Positions 51,949-61,700 of a DNA stretch of 64,000 bases are shown piece after piece (within the stretch, counting starts at the first letter, position 1; each line of letters begins with the position of its first letter). Position numbers and translations under genes: made by a program. The notes beneath the pieces were generated by a model that saw nothing but the letters and a program-made list of their open reading frames with translations, was not told the origin of the DNA and ran no database searches. The stretch is taken from positions 35,217 to 99,216 of the forward strand of contig JBBDQN010000040.1 in assembly GCA_040905905.1 (NCBI GenBank), given 5' to 3'. Source of the stretch: JAICND01 sp040905905. GTDB taxonomy: Bacteria > Actinomycetota > Acidimicrobiia > Spongiisociales > ZC4RG35.

Positions 51949-52847
51949 ACGCGGCGGCGCATCTCCTCAAGCTCCTCAAGAGTCCGGGGCCAATCTTGTC
52001 CCAACAATCTCGACAGAGCCCGGTCGGCCAGGACCTTGCCACCGGTCTGACAGGTCGGGCAGTAGTTGGTCTCGTTGGAGGCGTAGACAATCCGCTGCAC
52101 CGGTGATCCGCACCGCGGACACGGTTCGCCGTATTTTCCATGGACTGCCATCTCGGGCCGAAACGCCGTCACCTTTACCGGCCACTCCTCCCCCACCACC
52201 TTCCGCAGGAGGTCGGTCCAGTGTTCGAGCTGGGCGACTGTCGCTTGCTGGAGCCGCTCGATTTCCGCTTCATCAAGCTGGCGGGTGCGGGCTACCGGTG
52301 ACAAACGGGCAGCCCACAAGATCTCGTCCGAATAGGAGTTGCCGATCCCTGAGAAGATCGTGGGGTCGGTGAGCGCCCTCTTCAATGTGCGATTCTCCTT
52401 CGTCAGTGCTTCCGCAAATTCCGGAACCGAAGCAGTCAATGGCTCAATCCCACCCCGGTTCTCCGCCGACAGAGCCTCGCGTCCGGACAACACCCACATT
52501 CCCGCCCGCTTCTTGGTCCCTTGTTCTGTCAAGAGGAGCGTTCCGCCGTCAAAGTCAAAGCCAGCCAGACCCACCTTCTTGGGCACCTTCGTCCCCGTCT
52601 TCATCCATTGCAGCCTCCCGGCGATCATCAGATGAATCACCATGAACCGAGCCTCGGGAAACTCGAATACCAGCCGCTTCCCCAAGCGCTCCAGCCCGAC
52701 CACGGGTTTTCCCTCTAGCGATTGATAGGGAGGGTCATAGGTGCGCAACACAGCAGGAGAGGCGACGCGAATCTTGCGGAGGATCTCTCCCTGCACCCTG
52801 GCGGCCAGGGCTTCCAGGTAAACCACGATGTCGGGTAACTCGGGCAT
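51945..52847 (-). CDS. Fpg/Nei-family DNA glycosylase
   Basis: 300 residues from ATG at 52847 (MPELPDIVVYLEAL; Pro2 is the catalytic N-terminal amine, Glu3 follows). The middle helix-two-turn-helix (IFSGIGNSYSDEILWAARLSP) and the C-terminal zinc finger CPRCGSP with YCPTCQT are intact, so the enzyme should remove oxidised bases. MPELPD in place of MPELPE marks a subgroup separate from MutM. No LexA box upstream is seen. Confidence 0.9.
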   Translation of the reverse strand: MPELPDIVVYLEALAARVQGEILRKIRVASPAVLRTYDPPYQSLEGKPVVGLERLGKRLVFEFPEARFMVIHLMIAGRLQWMKTGTKVPKKVGLAGFDFDGGTLLLTEQGTKKRAGMWVLSGREALSAENRGGIEPLTASVPEFAEALTKENRTLKRALTDPTIFSGIGNSYSDEILWAARLSPVARTRQLDEAEIERLQQATVAQLEHWTDLLRKVVGEEWPVKVTAFRPEMAVHGKYGEPCPRCGSPVQRIVYASNETNYCPTCQTGGKVLADRALSRLLGQDWPRTLEELEEMRRRV

Positions 52848-52888
52848 GGCGACCAAAGGTACTCCGCACCGGTTACCTTCCCCGCCAC

Positions 52889-53899
52889 ATGCCGATAACT
52901 ACTGAACACTGGACTCTCAGCCGGATCCCGGTCGGAATTCCGCAGCCGACCGATTTCGAAGTCGAAGTCGTGGACCTGCCTGATATATCCGAGGGTGAGA
53001 TCGTTGTTGCGAACCGCTTCATCTCGGTGGACGCCGGGGTAAGGGATCGTCTTTCCCGTGACAGCTACGCCCAGCGGGCCGAGCCGGGCGAGGTAATCGA
53101 CGGCTTCGCCGTCGGGGAGGTGTTGGCTTCGCTCAACGATCGATTTCAGGCCGGTGATCTGGTCAGCTCCGCCAACGGCTGGCGCCGACACTACGTCTCC
53201 ACTGGCCGCGGGGTCATGCGAATGGATCCGGCTGTGTTTTCTCCACCGATCAGCGAGTCAGCCGCGATTGGCGTGTTGGGCGTATCCGGTCTCACCGCCT
53301 ACTTCGGACTCCGCGATGTGGCGATTCTCCAACCCTCAGAGACCGTCCTGGTGTCGTCGGCGGCGGGCACGGTCGGGGCCACCGCCGGACAGATCGCTCG
53401 CATCATGGGCTGCCGAGTCGTCGGGATTGCCGGTGGGCCGGTGCGCTGTCAATACGTGGTCGAACAACTCGGCTTCGACATATGCCTCGATCGCCACGCT
53501 CACGAGAACCTCGCGGGTGCCGTAGCCGATGCCTGTCTCGACGGGATCGACGTCTATTTCGACAATGTCGGCGGAGAGGTATTGGACGCCGCCCTTCTCT
53601 CGATGAAGCAGGGTGGCCGTATCGCCGTGGCGGGCCAGGTCTCCGAGTACAACCGGGAGGAGCCGCGGGGGGCGCGTCACCTGCGCGAAGTCGTGGAGCG
53701 GCGCTTGCGCCTGGAGGGATTTGTGGTTTGGGACTTCCTGAGCGGGTTTCGGGACGCGATGACCGAAGTTGCCGGATGGATCAGAGATGGACGTCTCACC
53801 TACTACGAACATGTGGTTGACGGGTTCGAGCTCGCCCCCGAACTCTTCTGCTCGCTGTTCTCTAGCTCAGCTTTGGGGAGATCCTTGATCCGGCTTTGA
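52889..53899 (+). CDS. NADP-dependent medium-chain reductase (YfmJ/PTGR-like)
   Basis: 336 residues of the zinc-free MDR type: VSSAAGTVGATAGQIARIMGCRVVGIAGG is the nucleotide-binding motif and VYFDNVGGEVLDAALL is family-specific. Such enzymes reduce alkenals or prostaglandin-like enones. The last 38 bases overlap the convergent MFS gene. Confidence 0.9.
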   Translation: MPITTEHWTLSRIPVGIPQPTDFEVEVVDLPDISEGEIVVANRFISVDAGVRDRLSRDSYAQRAEPGEVIDGFAVGEVLASLNDRFQAGDLVSSANGWRRHYVSTGRGVMRMDPAVFSPPISESAAIGVLGVSGLTAYFGLRDVAILQPSETVLVSSAAGTVGATAGQIARIMGCRVVGIAGGPVRCQYVVEQLGFDICLDRHAHENLAGAVADACLDGIDVYFDNVGGEVLDAALLSMKQGGRIAVAGQVSEYNREEPRGARHLREVVERRLRLEGFVVWDFLSGFRDAMTEVAGWIRDGRLTYYEHVVDGFELAPELFCSLFSSSALGRSLIRL

Positions 53900-55031
53900 G
53901 GTCGAGTTCCCTCACCATCGCCAGCCCGATCACGATCGTCACCGCCGTGCTCCAGAACATCGCTCTATAGCCGAACCAGGAGATCGTCAACCCAAGAACG
54001 GGTGCCATCCCGATCAACCCCAGGTCGAAGATTGCGGTGAAGATGGCAGTGGCCGCCCCCCGGTCGACCCGGTTGGTGCGGATCGTCGAAAGCGTCAGCA
54101 TCACCGGATAGCCGATGCCATGCCCGAGCCCGGTGACAAGTCCGGCCAGAGCCAGGATCGTTTGCGAGCCCCCCACCCCGAGGATGGTCATGCCCAACGC
54201 GTAGAGCAGGAGAGCGGGAGTGATCATGCGGGCGGGCCCGACCCTGTCGGGCACCCACGAGAAAACGAGTCGCCAGAGGATGGCGGTGCTCCCATAGGCC
54301 AGGAAAAAAGGGCCCACCGAGCCTAGCCCCGAGGTGGTGACATAGGTCTTGACGAAGACGAATGCAGCGGTGAAACCAAGCGACAACGCAAACGTCCCCA
54401 ACCAGATCGGCGTCATGTGACCCGACCGCAGGAGGGCCCAAAACCCGGTGGCGGTGGCACCGCTATGGACTCCAGTTCGTTCCAGGAACAAGGTGAGCAA
54501 AAGCGCCAACAAGGCAAGGCCACTGGCAATGAAGAACAACCCGCGATAGCCAGCCGCGCCCAGCAGAAGGTCGCCCAGACCGGGACCCACCGCCAGCGGC
54601 AGCAGTCCCGAGATTCCGAACAACGCAATGCCCTGGGTGCGTTTCTCGGTTGGGAATCGATCGGAGATGTACGTCCAGAAAGCGGTCGCGGTCATCGCCT
54701 GTCCCAGGCCCTGCACTAATCGGGCAACAATGACCAGCGCCCCGATCTCGTCGACAAAGGCGTAGGCGAAGGTCCCGGTTGCGGTGAGCAGCGTCCCCCA
54801 GCGGATGATGAGCCTGCGACTGCGGCGGTCCATGACCCTTCCCATCCAGGGTCGGGCTCCGATCGAGGCGACCCCTGCCAGGGCGACGATGATCCCGATC
54901 CGGGCCTCGTCTGCTCCGAGATCGAGGAGAAAACCGGGGAAGTGCACCAACAGGCTGTTGCTGAGTTCGGTGGCCAATGCCGCTGCGAACACGATCGCGA
55001 ACCAGCGCGTGAACAGGGATTGGCGGACCAC
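53862..55031 (-). CDS. Major facilitator superfamily transporter
   Basis: 389 residues, GTG start, about 12 membrane helices, with the A-motif-like GVASIGARPWMGRVMDRRSRR between helices 2 and 3. Sugar- or drug-proton antiporters have this layout. The substrate is unknown. It overlaps the MDR gene's end. Confidence 0.88.
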   Translation of the reverse strand: MVRQSLFTRWFAIVFAAALATELSNSLLVHFPGFLLDLGADEARIGIIVALAGVASIGARPWMGRVMDRRSRRLIIRWGTLLTATGTFAYAFVDEIGALVIVARLVQGLGQAMTATAFWTYISDRFPTEKRTQGIALFGISGLLPLAVGPGLGDLLLGAAGYRGLFFIASGLALLALLLTLFLERTGVHSGATATGFWALLRSGHMTPIWLGTFALSLGFTAAFVFVKTYVTTSGLGSVGPFFLAYGSTAILWRLVFSWVPDRVGPARMITPALLLYALGMTILGVGGSQTILALAGLVTGLGHGIGYPVMLTLSTIRTNRVDRGAATAIFTAIFDLGLIGMAPVLGLTISWFGYRAMFWSTAVTIVIGLAMVRELDLKAGSRISPKLS

Positions 55032-55056
55032 CGGGCCGGGAGTTTAAGGGCGGCGC

Positions 55057-55851
55057 TTAACGCCCCTGGAAACGGGGAGGTCGCTTCTCTGCCATCGCCG
55101 CCAGGGCCTCGCGATGGTCATCGGACAGAAAGGTGACCAGCTCGTGTCCGGCGGCGAAATCGAACGACGTGTTGAGAGCGTCTTTGATCAGTTTGTTGAC
55201 GGCGGCTTTGGTGTACTGAACCGCCAGGGGGGGAAGAGCCGCCAACCGGGCGGCTATTTCAAGGGCGGTCTTGGAAAGATCGGCTACGGAAACCACCCTG
55301 TTGATCAGGCCAATCCGTTCTGCCTCCCGAGCCGTCAGGGGATCGCCCGTGAGGAGGTACTCCTTGGCCCGGGCGGGCCCGATCAGCAATGGCCAGATAG
55401 CGGTCCCACCATCGCCGGCAACGATGCCGACCCGAACGTGGGGGTCGGAGATGGTGGCAGTGTCGGCAGCGACAATCACATCACACAACAACGCAATCGA
55501 AGCACCCAGACCTACGGCCGGCCCGTTGAGAGCCGCAACTAGTGGAATCTCGATATCGACCAGGTCCCAGATGAGCTGCTTGGCATCTCGACGCAGGCTG
55601 TGGAGACGCTCGACTTTCTGAAGCGACGGAAACCATCCAAAGTCTCCCCCGGCCGAGAAAGCCTTGCCCGTCCCGGTCAGGATCACGGCGCGGGCAGCCT
55701 GTTCGCGCCGCAGGAGTCCGAAGACGGTTGTCAGCTCGTGATGTAGGAGATCGTCCACGGCGTTGAGGGCACTGGAAGGGTGTGCGATCGTCAGGCGGAG
55801 AACCTCGCCGATTCGCTCGACCTTGATCGCCTCCAGCCCGGCAGTGTCCAC
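55057..55851 (-). CDS. Enoyl-CoA hydratase/isomerase family protein
   Basis: 264 residues from GTG at 55851, which has GGAG 5 bases upstream; longer in-frame starts lie in the divergent promoter region. Crotonase fold: GTGKAFSAGGDFGWF oxyanion hole and NGPAVGLGASIALLCDVIVAADTATISDPHVRVGIVAGDGG. The second catalytic Glu position has Asp/Gly (AGDGG), so hydratase activity is not certain; a CoA isomerase or hydrolase is possible. Confidence 0.85.
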   Translation of the reverse strand: MDTAGLEAIKVERIGEVLRLTIAHPSSALNAVDDLLHHELTTVFGLLRREQAARAVILTGTGKAFSAGGDFGWFPSLQKVERLHSLRRDAKQLIWDLVDIEIPLVAALNGPAVGLGASIALLCDVIVAADTATISDPHVRVGIVAGDGGTAIWPLLIGPARAKEYLLTGDPLTAREAERIGLINRVVSVADLSKTALEIAARLAALPPLAVQYTKAAVNKLIKDALNTSFDFAAGHELVTFLSDDHREALAAMAEKRPPRFQGR

Positions 55852-55894
55852 CGTTACTCCAGTCACCGCGGCGACGATAACCGCCGCTTGTACG

Positions 55895-56956
55895 ATGAAC
55901 CGCGTGAGCGGTCTGGATCGGGACAAGGTTTGGAAGTTCATCGAACATTTCACCGACCTGGCTGCCGGAGCCGCCACGGTGGGGGTTCTGGCCGTAGCCG
56001 ATCGCGCCGGCCTGCTCTCAGCGCTTGCCGAAGCCGGGTGGATTACACCTGCCAGGATCGCCGAAGACCGATTCGATGCCCGCTACGTCGAGGAGATCCT
56101 GTCGGCCCTCGCCTCCGCTGGGGTCGTTGAACACGATCCGGAGACAGGGAGATTCAGGCTTCCACCTGAGACGGCAGCCTGTCTCTCCGATGCGACCAGT
56201 CCCTATCTGATGGCAGGCTGGCTCGATCTGCTCCCGGCGGTCATGGGGTCCATCGACACACTGGCGGCCGCCGCCGTTTCCGGAGGTGGCCTCCCCCTCA
56301 ATTCGTTCGACGACCGGGTCGTGGTGGGGATCGACCGGTCCAACTCTCCGGCTTTGCGGATCCTCCTCACCCGCCGTTGGCTGCCTATGTTGCCCGAGTT
56401 GGTGTCCCGTCTCGAGCATGGGATCCGGGTGGCAGACATCGGGTGCGGTTCGGGCACCGCCGCCTTGAGCATGGCTCGCGCCTACCCGGCTTGCACAGTT
56501 GTGGGTTACGACATCGATCCCAGGGCGATCGATCGAGCGCGCCGCGAGACCGCAGCGAGCGAACTCAGCAACGTCAGTTTCGAGGTAGTGACGGGTGAAG
56601 ACATTCCCCACGGCTTCGACCTCATCACCACCTTTGATGTAATCCACGACTTGCCTGACCCCTTTGCGGTTCTGGTCCGCATCAGAGAGGCTCTCAATCC
56701 CGGCGGGACGTACTTCATGATGGAACCGAACGCTGGTCCCACCATCGCCGACAACGTCAACCCATGGGGGACCTTGCTCTACGGGATCAGCGTTCTCTAT
56801 TGCCTGCCGCAGAGCCTGGTCGGCAACGGTCCTGGACTTGGCGCCGCCTGGGGTCCGGTGCGGGCCGAAGAACTATGTCGACGGGCAGGGTTTACCCACT
56901 TCCAGCGGCTGGAGATTGATAACCCGTTCTCGGCGTTCTATGAAGTGCGTCCGTGA
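55895..56956 (+). CDS. SAM-dependent methyltransferase with N-terminal winged helix
   Basis: 353 residues from ATG at 55895; a GTG at 55904 would suit a leaderless start from the TACGAT at 55891. Winged helix at about 45-90, then the Rossmann motif VADIGCGSGTAAL and the late FDVIHDLPDP. Related to Rv-type O-methyltransferases for small metabolites. GTGA overlap with the fumarylacetoacetase gene, so the two are coupled. Confidence 0.85.
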   Translation: MNRVSGLDRDKVWKFIEHFTDLAAGAATVGVLAVADRAGLLSALAEAGWITPARIAEDRFDARYVEEILSALASAGVVEHDPETGRFRLPPETAACLSDATSPYLMAGWLDLLPAVMGSIDTLAAAAVSGGGLPLNSFDDRVVVGIDRSNSPALRILLTRRWLPMLPELVSRLEHGIRVADIGCGSGTAALSMARAYPACTVVGYDIDPRAIDRARRETAASELSNVSFEVVTGEDIPHGFDLITTFDVIHDLPDPFAVLVRIREALNPGGTYFMMEPNAGPTIADNVNPWGTLLYGISVLYCLPQSLVGNGPGLGAAWGPVRAEELCRRAGFTHFQRLEIDNPFSAFYEVRP

Positions 56957-58035
56957 CAGGCTTCGGAATCGACAACCTGGCCTACGGTGTCTACTCGGTC
57001 GAGAATGGCCCGCCCCAGGTCGGAGTCCGTCTGGGTGAGGACGTCATCGAGGTGACCGCGGTCCGCCCTGACCTCTTCGAAGAGGGAGATCTCTCCCTGC
57101 TCCTGGCGTCCGGGACGGACGTTTGGCAGCAGGTCAGAGCCACGATCCGGACGATGGTGGAAGGTGGCCCCGACCCCGGCCTGGTGACGCCGGTGGCTCG
57201 CGCAACGATGCACGTGCCGTTTCCGGTAGGTGATTACGTCGACTTCTACTCCTCGGTTCATCACGCCACCAATGTGGGCAAGTTGTTGCGTGCCGGTACC
57301 GACCCGTTGACCCCCAACTGGCGGCATCTGCCGATTGCTTATCATGGCCGGGCGAGCACGATCGTGGTCGATGGCACGCCGATCCAGCGGCCGTCCGGCC
57401 AGAGAGGTCCAGGCGACTTCGGCCCATCCCGCAAACTCGACTTTGAACTCGAGGTGGGCTTCGTGACTGGCGACGGTCCCCCGCTCGGCACGCCTATTCA
57501 CGTGGAGGAAGCTGAGGATTACATCTTTGGCCTCGTATTGATCAACGACTGGTCTGCCCGAGACATTCAGGCATGGGAGTATCAGCCGTTGGGACCCTTC
57601 CTGGGCAAGTCCTTCGCCACCACAATCTCGCCCTGGGTCGTGCCACTGACGTCGCTGGAAACGGTCAGGATCGACCCACCGGTCCAAGAGCCAACGCCGC
57701 TGCCATATCTGCTACCGGCTGGAAAGGGAATCGACATAGACCTGGAAGTAACCATCAATGGGACCGCGGTAAGCGGTTCCAACACCCGTCACCTGTACTG
57801 GAGCATGAGCCAGCAGTTGGCCCACGCCACCAGCAACGGTGCGTCCATCAGGGCCGGTGATCTGTTTGCGTCTGGCACGATCTCCGGGCCTACCCCCGAC
57901 AGCCTCGGGTGTCTACTCGAGATCACCGAAAACGGGCGCACGGGCGACTACCTCATCGACGGGGATTCGGTTGTGATGAGTAGCGGCATCCTGGGAACGT
58001 GTTCTGGGACCGTGGTCGGCTCAACTCCTACTTGA
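56953..58035 (+). CDS. Fumarylacetoacetase
   Basis: Last step of tyrosine/phenylalanine breakdown (to fumarate and acetoacetate). 360 residues, shorter than the usual 410-430 because the N-terminal domain is reduced. The catalytic region is intact: DFYSSVHHATNVG, PIAYHGRAST, ELEVGFVTG and LINDWSARDIQAWEYQPLGPFLGKSFATTISPWVV. Homogentisate genes are not in the window. Confidence 0.9.
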   Translation: MTGFGIDNLAYGVYSVENGPPQVGVRLGEDVIEVTAVRPDLFEEGDLSLLLASGTDVWQQVRATIRTMVEGGPDPGLVTPVARATMHVPFPVGDYVDFYSSVHHATNVGKLLRAGTDPLTPNWRHLPIAYHGRASTIVVDGTPIQRPSGQRGPGDFGPSRKLDFELEVGFVTGDGPPLGTPIHVEEAEDYIFGLVLINDWSARDIQAWEYQPLGPFLGKSFATTISPWVVPLTSLETVRIDPPVQEPTPLPYLLPAGKGIDIDLEVTINGTAVSGSNTRHLYWSMSQQLAHATSNGASIRAGDLFASGTISGPTPDSLGCLLEITENGRTGDYLIDGDSVVMSSGILGTCSGTVVGSTPT

Positions 58036-59248
58036 CCCTTCTGCCGGCCTTCCAGACATGGGTCACCCGTTCGGGTATTCCCCACACTCCGATGTCGTCA
58101 AGAGGATTGGTGTCGAAGGCGATCACGTCGGCGTCGTAACCCTCAGCAAGCCGGCCCGATTGAGGGCCCTGGGGGCCAAGGGTAAAGGGTCCGGTAGCGG
58201 TGGCGGCTTCGATTGCCTCGAGCGAGTTCAAACCGGCATCTACAAGGTGGCGGATCTCCCGCGAGGCCTGGCCGTAGCGATGACCGCTGGCAAAGATGTC
58301 CGTACCCATCGCCATCGTCACACCGGCCGCTGCCGCGATCTTCATCGACTGGGCGTGAGTGTCGGCCAGGGCAACGATCTTTCGGAACGCATAGGCCGGG
58401 ACCTGGGCTTCTAACCCGAGCAGTTCCTCCACGATGAACCTGGTGGACACCAGGATGGCTTTGGAGGTCTTCATCAAATCGGCGGCCTCCTCGTCGAGAT
58501 AACTTCCGTGCTCGATGGTGCGAACCCCGGCTTTCAAGGCGGCCATGATCCCTGGTTTGCCGTGACAATGAGCTGCCACCACCCGGTCGGCCCGAGCGGC
58601 CTCCTCGACGATCGCCTTTAGCTCCTCGTCGGAGAATTGCTGATGGATCGGGTGGTCAACCTCCGACATCACCCCACCCGAAGCACAGACCTTGATGACC
58701 CGGGCATTACGTCGAAGCTGTTCCCGAACCGCTCTGACACACTCGGCCGGCCCGTCGGCCAGACGCCCGACAATCCGTCCCCGGGCGTTGACGCCTTCAT
58801 AGATGTCGAGGGGAATCGAATGGATGTCGCCATGGCCACCGGTGGTGGAAAGTACCTCTCCGGCGCCGTAGATCGACGGGCCGGCCACGCTCCCTTCGGC
58901 GACTACGGCCGCCAATTCGACCCCATATCCCCCCACCTCGCGTACCGACGTCACTCCCCCGTCGAGGTAGCGGCGGAGGTCGGCAGTGGCCCTGGCTCCG
59001 GCGGTGGCAGGAGCGAGCCAAGCCGCGGTTTCTATATTCCAGGCCGGAGAACCAAAGAGATGGGCGTGACAGTCCCAGAGACCGGGCATCACCACCTGTG
59101 CTTCTTCGGTGACAACGTCGGCCACGGAAGGGGCCGAGCGGCTCGGGCCGGCATAGGTGATCACTCCACCGTCGAAAACCACGACGCCGTCCTCGATCGG
59201 ATCGCCCTTGCCCGGAATCAGTACCTCGGCATGGACCTTGATGGTCAT
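58028..59248 (-). CDS. Metal-dependent amidohydrolase
   Basis: 406 residues, imidazolonepropionase/prolidase-like branch. Metal ligands HAH in WDCHAHLFG, a carboxylated-Lys-type VIKVCASGG, His of AAHCHG and TIEHGS, and Asp of MGTDIFASG. The 8-base end overlap with fahA is convergent. Possible role in peptide or heterocycle breakdown; substrate unknown. Confidence 0.88.
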   Translation of the reverse strand: MTIKVHAEVLIPGKGDPIEDGVVVFDGGVITYAGPSRSAPSVADVVTEEAQVVMPGLWDCHAHLFGSPAWNIETAAWLAPATAGARATADLRRYLDGGVTSVREVGGYGVELAAVVAEGSVAGPSIYGAGEVLSTTGGHGDIHSIPLDIYEGVNARGRIVGRLADGPAECVRAVREQLRRNARVIKVCASGGVMSEVDHPIHQQFSDEELKAIVEEAARADRVVAAHCHGKPGIMAALKAGVRTIEHGSYLDEEAADLMKTSKAILVSTRFIVEELLGLEAQVPAYAFRKIVALADTHAQSMKIAAAAGVTMAMGTDIFASGHRYGQASREIRHLVDAGLNSLEAIEAATATGPFTLGPQGPQSGRLAEGYDADVIAFDTNPLDDIGVWGIPERVTHVWKAGRRVK

Positions 59249-59254
59249 TTGGAC

Positions 59255-61570
59255 TCAGGCCGCCTGGGAGCTGGCCGGTTCGGTGGTCGCCTTGATGCTG
59301 GTGCCCCGCTTGGCATACAGGATGGCGCCCCCGAGGATCAGCAGGGCAACCAGGGCCACCGTGAGTCGTACCCCGGTGTTGTTGCGCAAACCGATCACCG
59401 CCGGCAACGCCAGCAGCGAGACCAGGTTCATGACTTTGATGAGCGGGTTCAGCGCAGGCCCGGCGGTGTCCTTGAACGGATCTCCAACAGTGTCGCCTAT
59501 GACGGCCGCCTTGTGGGCATCCGAACCCTTGCCACCGTAGTGGCCCTCCTCGATGTACTTCTTAGCGTTGTCCCAGGCACCACCGGAGTTGGAGAGGAAG
59601 TTGGCCATCAACTGACCGGTGAGAATCACGGCAGCGAGGAACCCGCCAAGAGCCAGGTACCCGAGACCGAACCCGACGATCACCGGGGTGAGAACTGCCA
59701 ACAGGGCCGGAGTGGTCAATTCCCGTAACGACGCAGCAGTGCAGATGTCGATGACCGGGCCATAGTCGGGGCGCTTTTCCCCTCGCATGATCTTGCCGTC
59801 GGCGAACTGGCGGCGGACTTCCTCCACCACCACCCCTGCGGTCTTCCCCACCGCTCTGATCGCAAGGGCGGAGAACATAAATGCCACCGAGCCCCCAATC
59901 AGCATCCCGATGAAGGTCGTCGGATTAGCTACGTTGATCGAAGTGGCCGGGTCGGTGAATAGCTCCGAGCCGGTGAGTTCGAGTCCGAGTTCGCTGGCGA
60001 TTGTCTCGATGAACGACGCAAACAGAGCGACCGCGGCGATCACGGCCGATCCGATGGCGAATCCCTTGGTAACAGCTTTGGTGGTGTTGCCGACTGCGTC
60101 GAGGCTCACCATTACCTTTTGGGCTTCATCGTCGAACTCGCCTGACATCTCGGCGATGCCGGCGGCGTTGTCGGCCACCGGGCCGAATGTGTCCTCAGAT
60201 ACCACGACGCCGGTTGTGGCAAGCATGCCCATGCCGCACAAGGCCACGAGGTAGAGGGAGAACTGAAGATTGCCTCCACCCAGCAACACCGCGACTCCGA
60301 TGGCACCCGCGATCGCGACGATCGCCCACACAGAGGACTCGAGCCCGGCCGAGACGCCGGAGAGCACCGTCGTGGCGGGACCCGTCCGGGTGCTGGCAGC
60401 AATCTCCTGGACGGGTTTCGACTCGGTCGAGGTGAAGTATTCGGTCAAGCGGGATACCAGTTGCGCCAGGATGAGACCCACCACAACCGCCGCAAAGACC
60501 TTCCATCCTTCGTTGCCGTGGTCGTTGCCGACGTAGAACATGGCGACGAGGAACGTCCCGATGACCGTCAGGATGCCGGCGGTCAGGAAGCCGCGGTTGA
60601 TGGGAGCCAGAGCCGACCGGTCCTTGGGGGTGGCCCGGACCATGAACACGCCGGCAATCGACGCGAGGACCCCGATCGCCCTGGCGATGACCGGAAAGAT
60701 CAGACCAAGGACGGGGTTGGCCCCGATGGATGCAAAAGCGGCGACTCCCAGGATGATCGATGCGACCAGGGTGACCTCATAACTTTCGAAGAGGTCCGAC
60801 GCCATGCCGGCACAGTCACCGACGTTGTCACCGACGTTGTCGGCAATCGTGGCCGGGTTGCGAGGATCGTCCTCGGGGATACCTTGTTCAACCTTGCCGA
60901 CCAGGTCGGCCCCCACGTCGGCAGCTTTGGTGAAGATGCCTCCACCAACCCGCAGGAAAAGCGCGAGCAATGATCCACCGAAGCCAAACCCGACCAGGAT
61001 CGCCGAGGAGGTGTTCTGAAAGAGCATGATGATCAGGGTGGCGCCGAGCAGACCAAGACCGACTGTGAACATCCCGGCAACCCCACCTGTCCTGAACGCC
61101 ACCTTGAGCGCGGCAGGTAGTGATCCCGAACGCGCCGCGGCAGCGGTGCGGACGTTGCCCCTCACAGCCAGGCTCATGCCGATGAATCCCGTCAGACCAG
61201 AGAGAAAGCACCCGGCGAGAAAGGCGCCCGTCCTGGAAAGACCGGACTGAAAGAGCGAGAGCGCAACCGTGCCATCGGGCCTGGTGACCTCGGTGGAGGT
61301 GAGAAACACCACGACTACCAACGGGATCAGGATGACGAGGATGGTGCGAAATTGCCGCCGAAGGTACGCCATGGCACCCTCCTGGATGGCCGCGGCGATC
61401 TCTCTCATCTTGGGGGTGCCCTGGTCGGCCTTGATCACATTCCGCGCCAAGAGGAAACCGACCGCAAGGGCGATGACGGCCGTTGCAGCGGACACGATCA
61501 GCCAGGTCCATTCGGTCGAGCCGAGCGTGAAGTCCTGGTAGCCGCCCTCCGCGGCCAAAACGGTGCTCAT
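59255..61570 (-). CDS. hppA: K+-insensitive proton-translocating pyrophosphatase
   Basis: Membrane pump that uses pyrophosphate to export protons. 771 residues with about 16 helices, from ATG at 61570 (AAGGAG 10 bases upstream). The substrate loop DVGADLVGKVEQGIPEDDPRNPATIADNVGDNVGD is complete. Lys498 and Thr501 in GNTTKAVTKG are the residues that mark K+-independent H+-pumping enzymes (Ala/Gly in the K+-dependent ones). A folded leader (61598-61650) lies upstream. Confidence 0.96.
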   Translation of the reverse strand: MSTVLAAEGGYQDFTLGSTEWTWLIVSAATAVIALAVGFLLARNVIKADQGTPKMREIAAAIQEGAMAYLRRQFRTILVILIPLVVVVFLTSTEVTRPDGTVALSLFQSGLSRTGAFLAGCFLSGLTGFIGMSLAVRGNVRTAAAARSGSLPAALKVAFRTGGVAGMFTVGLGLLGATLIIMLFQNTSSAILVGFGFGGSLLALFLRVGGGIFTKAADVGADLVGKVEQGIPEDDPRNPATIADNVGDNVGDCAGMASDLFESYEVTLVASIILGVAAFASIGANPVLGLIFPVIARAIGVLASIAGVFMVRATPKDRSALAPINRGFLTAGILTVIGTFLVAMFYVGNDHGNEGWKVFAAVVVGLILAQLVSRLTEYFTSTESKPVQEIAASTRTGPATTVLSGVSAGLESSVWAIVAIAGAIGVAVLLGGGNLQFSLYLVALCGMGMLATTGVVVSEDTFGPVADNAAGIAEMSGEFDDEAQKVMVSLDAVGNTTKAVTKGFAIGSAVIAAVALFASFIETIASELGLELTGSELFTDPATSINVANPTTFIGMLIGGSVAFMFSALAIRAVGKTAGVVVEEVRRQFADGKIMRGEKRPDYGPVIDICTAASLRELTTPALLAVLTPVIVGFGLGYLALGGFLAAVILTGQLMANFLSNSGGAWDNAKKYIEEGHYGGKGSDAHKAAVIGDTVGDPFKDTAGPALNPLIKVMNLVSLLALPAVIGLRNNTGVRLTVALVALLILGGAILYAKRGTSIKATTEPASSQAA

Positions 61571-61597
61571 CGAGGTGTCACTCCTTGCAATAGTCTT

Positions 61598-61650
61598 CTG
61601 GTCGGGGGGTCCGACAAAAGCGGCACCCGTGGATGCCGCTTGCCGACCAG
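61598..61650 (-). promoter_or_regulatory. Folded leader of hppA with competing hairpins (possible attenuator)
   Basis: On the minus-strand RNA: CTGGTCGG and CCGACCAG pair as an outer 8-base stem around an inner hairpin AAGCGGCA/TGCCGCTT (loop TCCACGGG) followed by TTTTGT. A third element, GTCGG-ACCCC-CCGAC, could replace the outer stem. The inner hairpin plus TTTT is also a fair intrinsic terminator for the upstream gene at 61701. It ends 28 bases before the hppA start. Confidence 0.55.
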
Positions 61651-61669
61651 GGAAGGTTAACAACCGAAC

Positions 61670-61681
61670 CCGGGCGCCCGG
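61670..61681. other. 12-base GC palindrome downstream of the gene at 61701
   Basis: CCGGGCGCCCGG, fully self-complementary, 20 bases after the stop codon of the membrane-protein gene. It may help to end transcription or serve as an operator. Sequence alone cannot decide. Confidence 0.3.
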
Positions 61682-61700
61682 CCGTTGGGTGGAGAGAACC

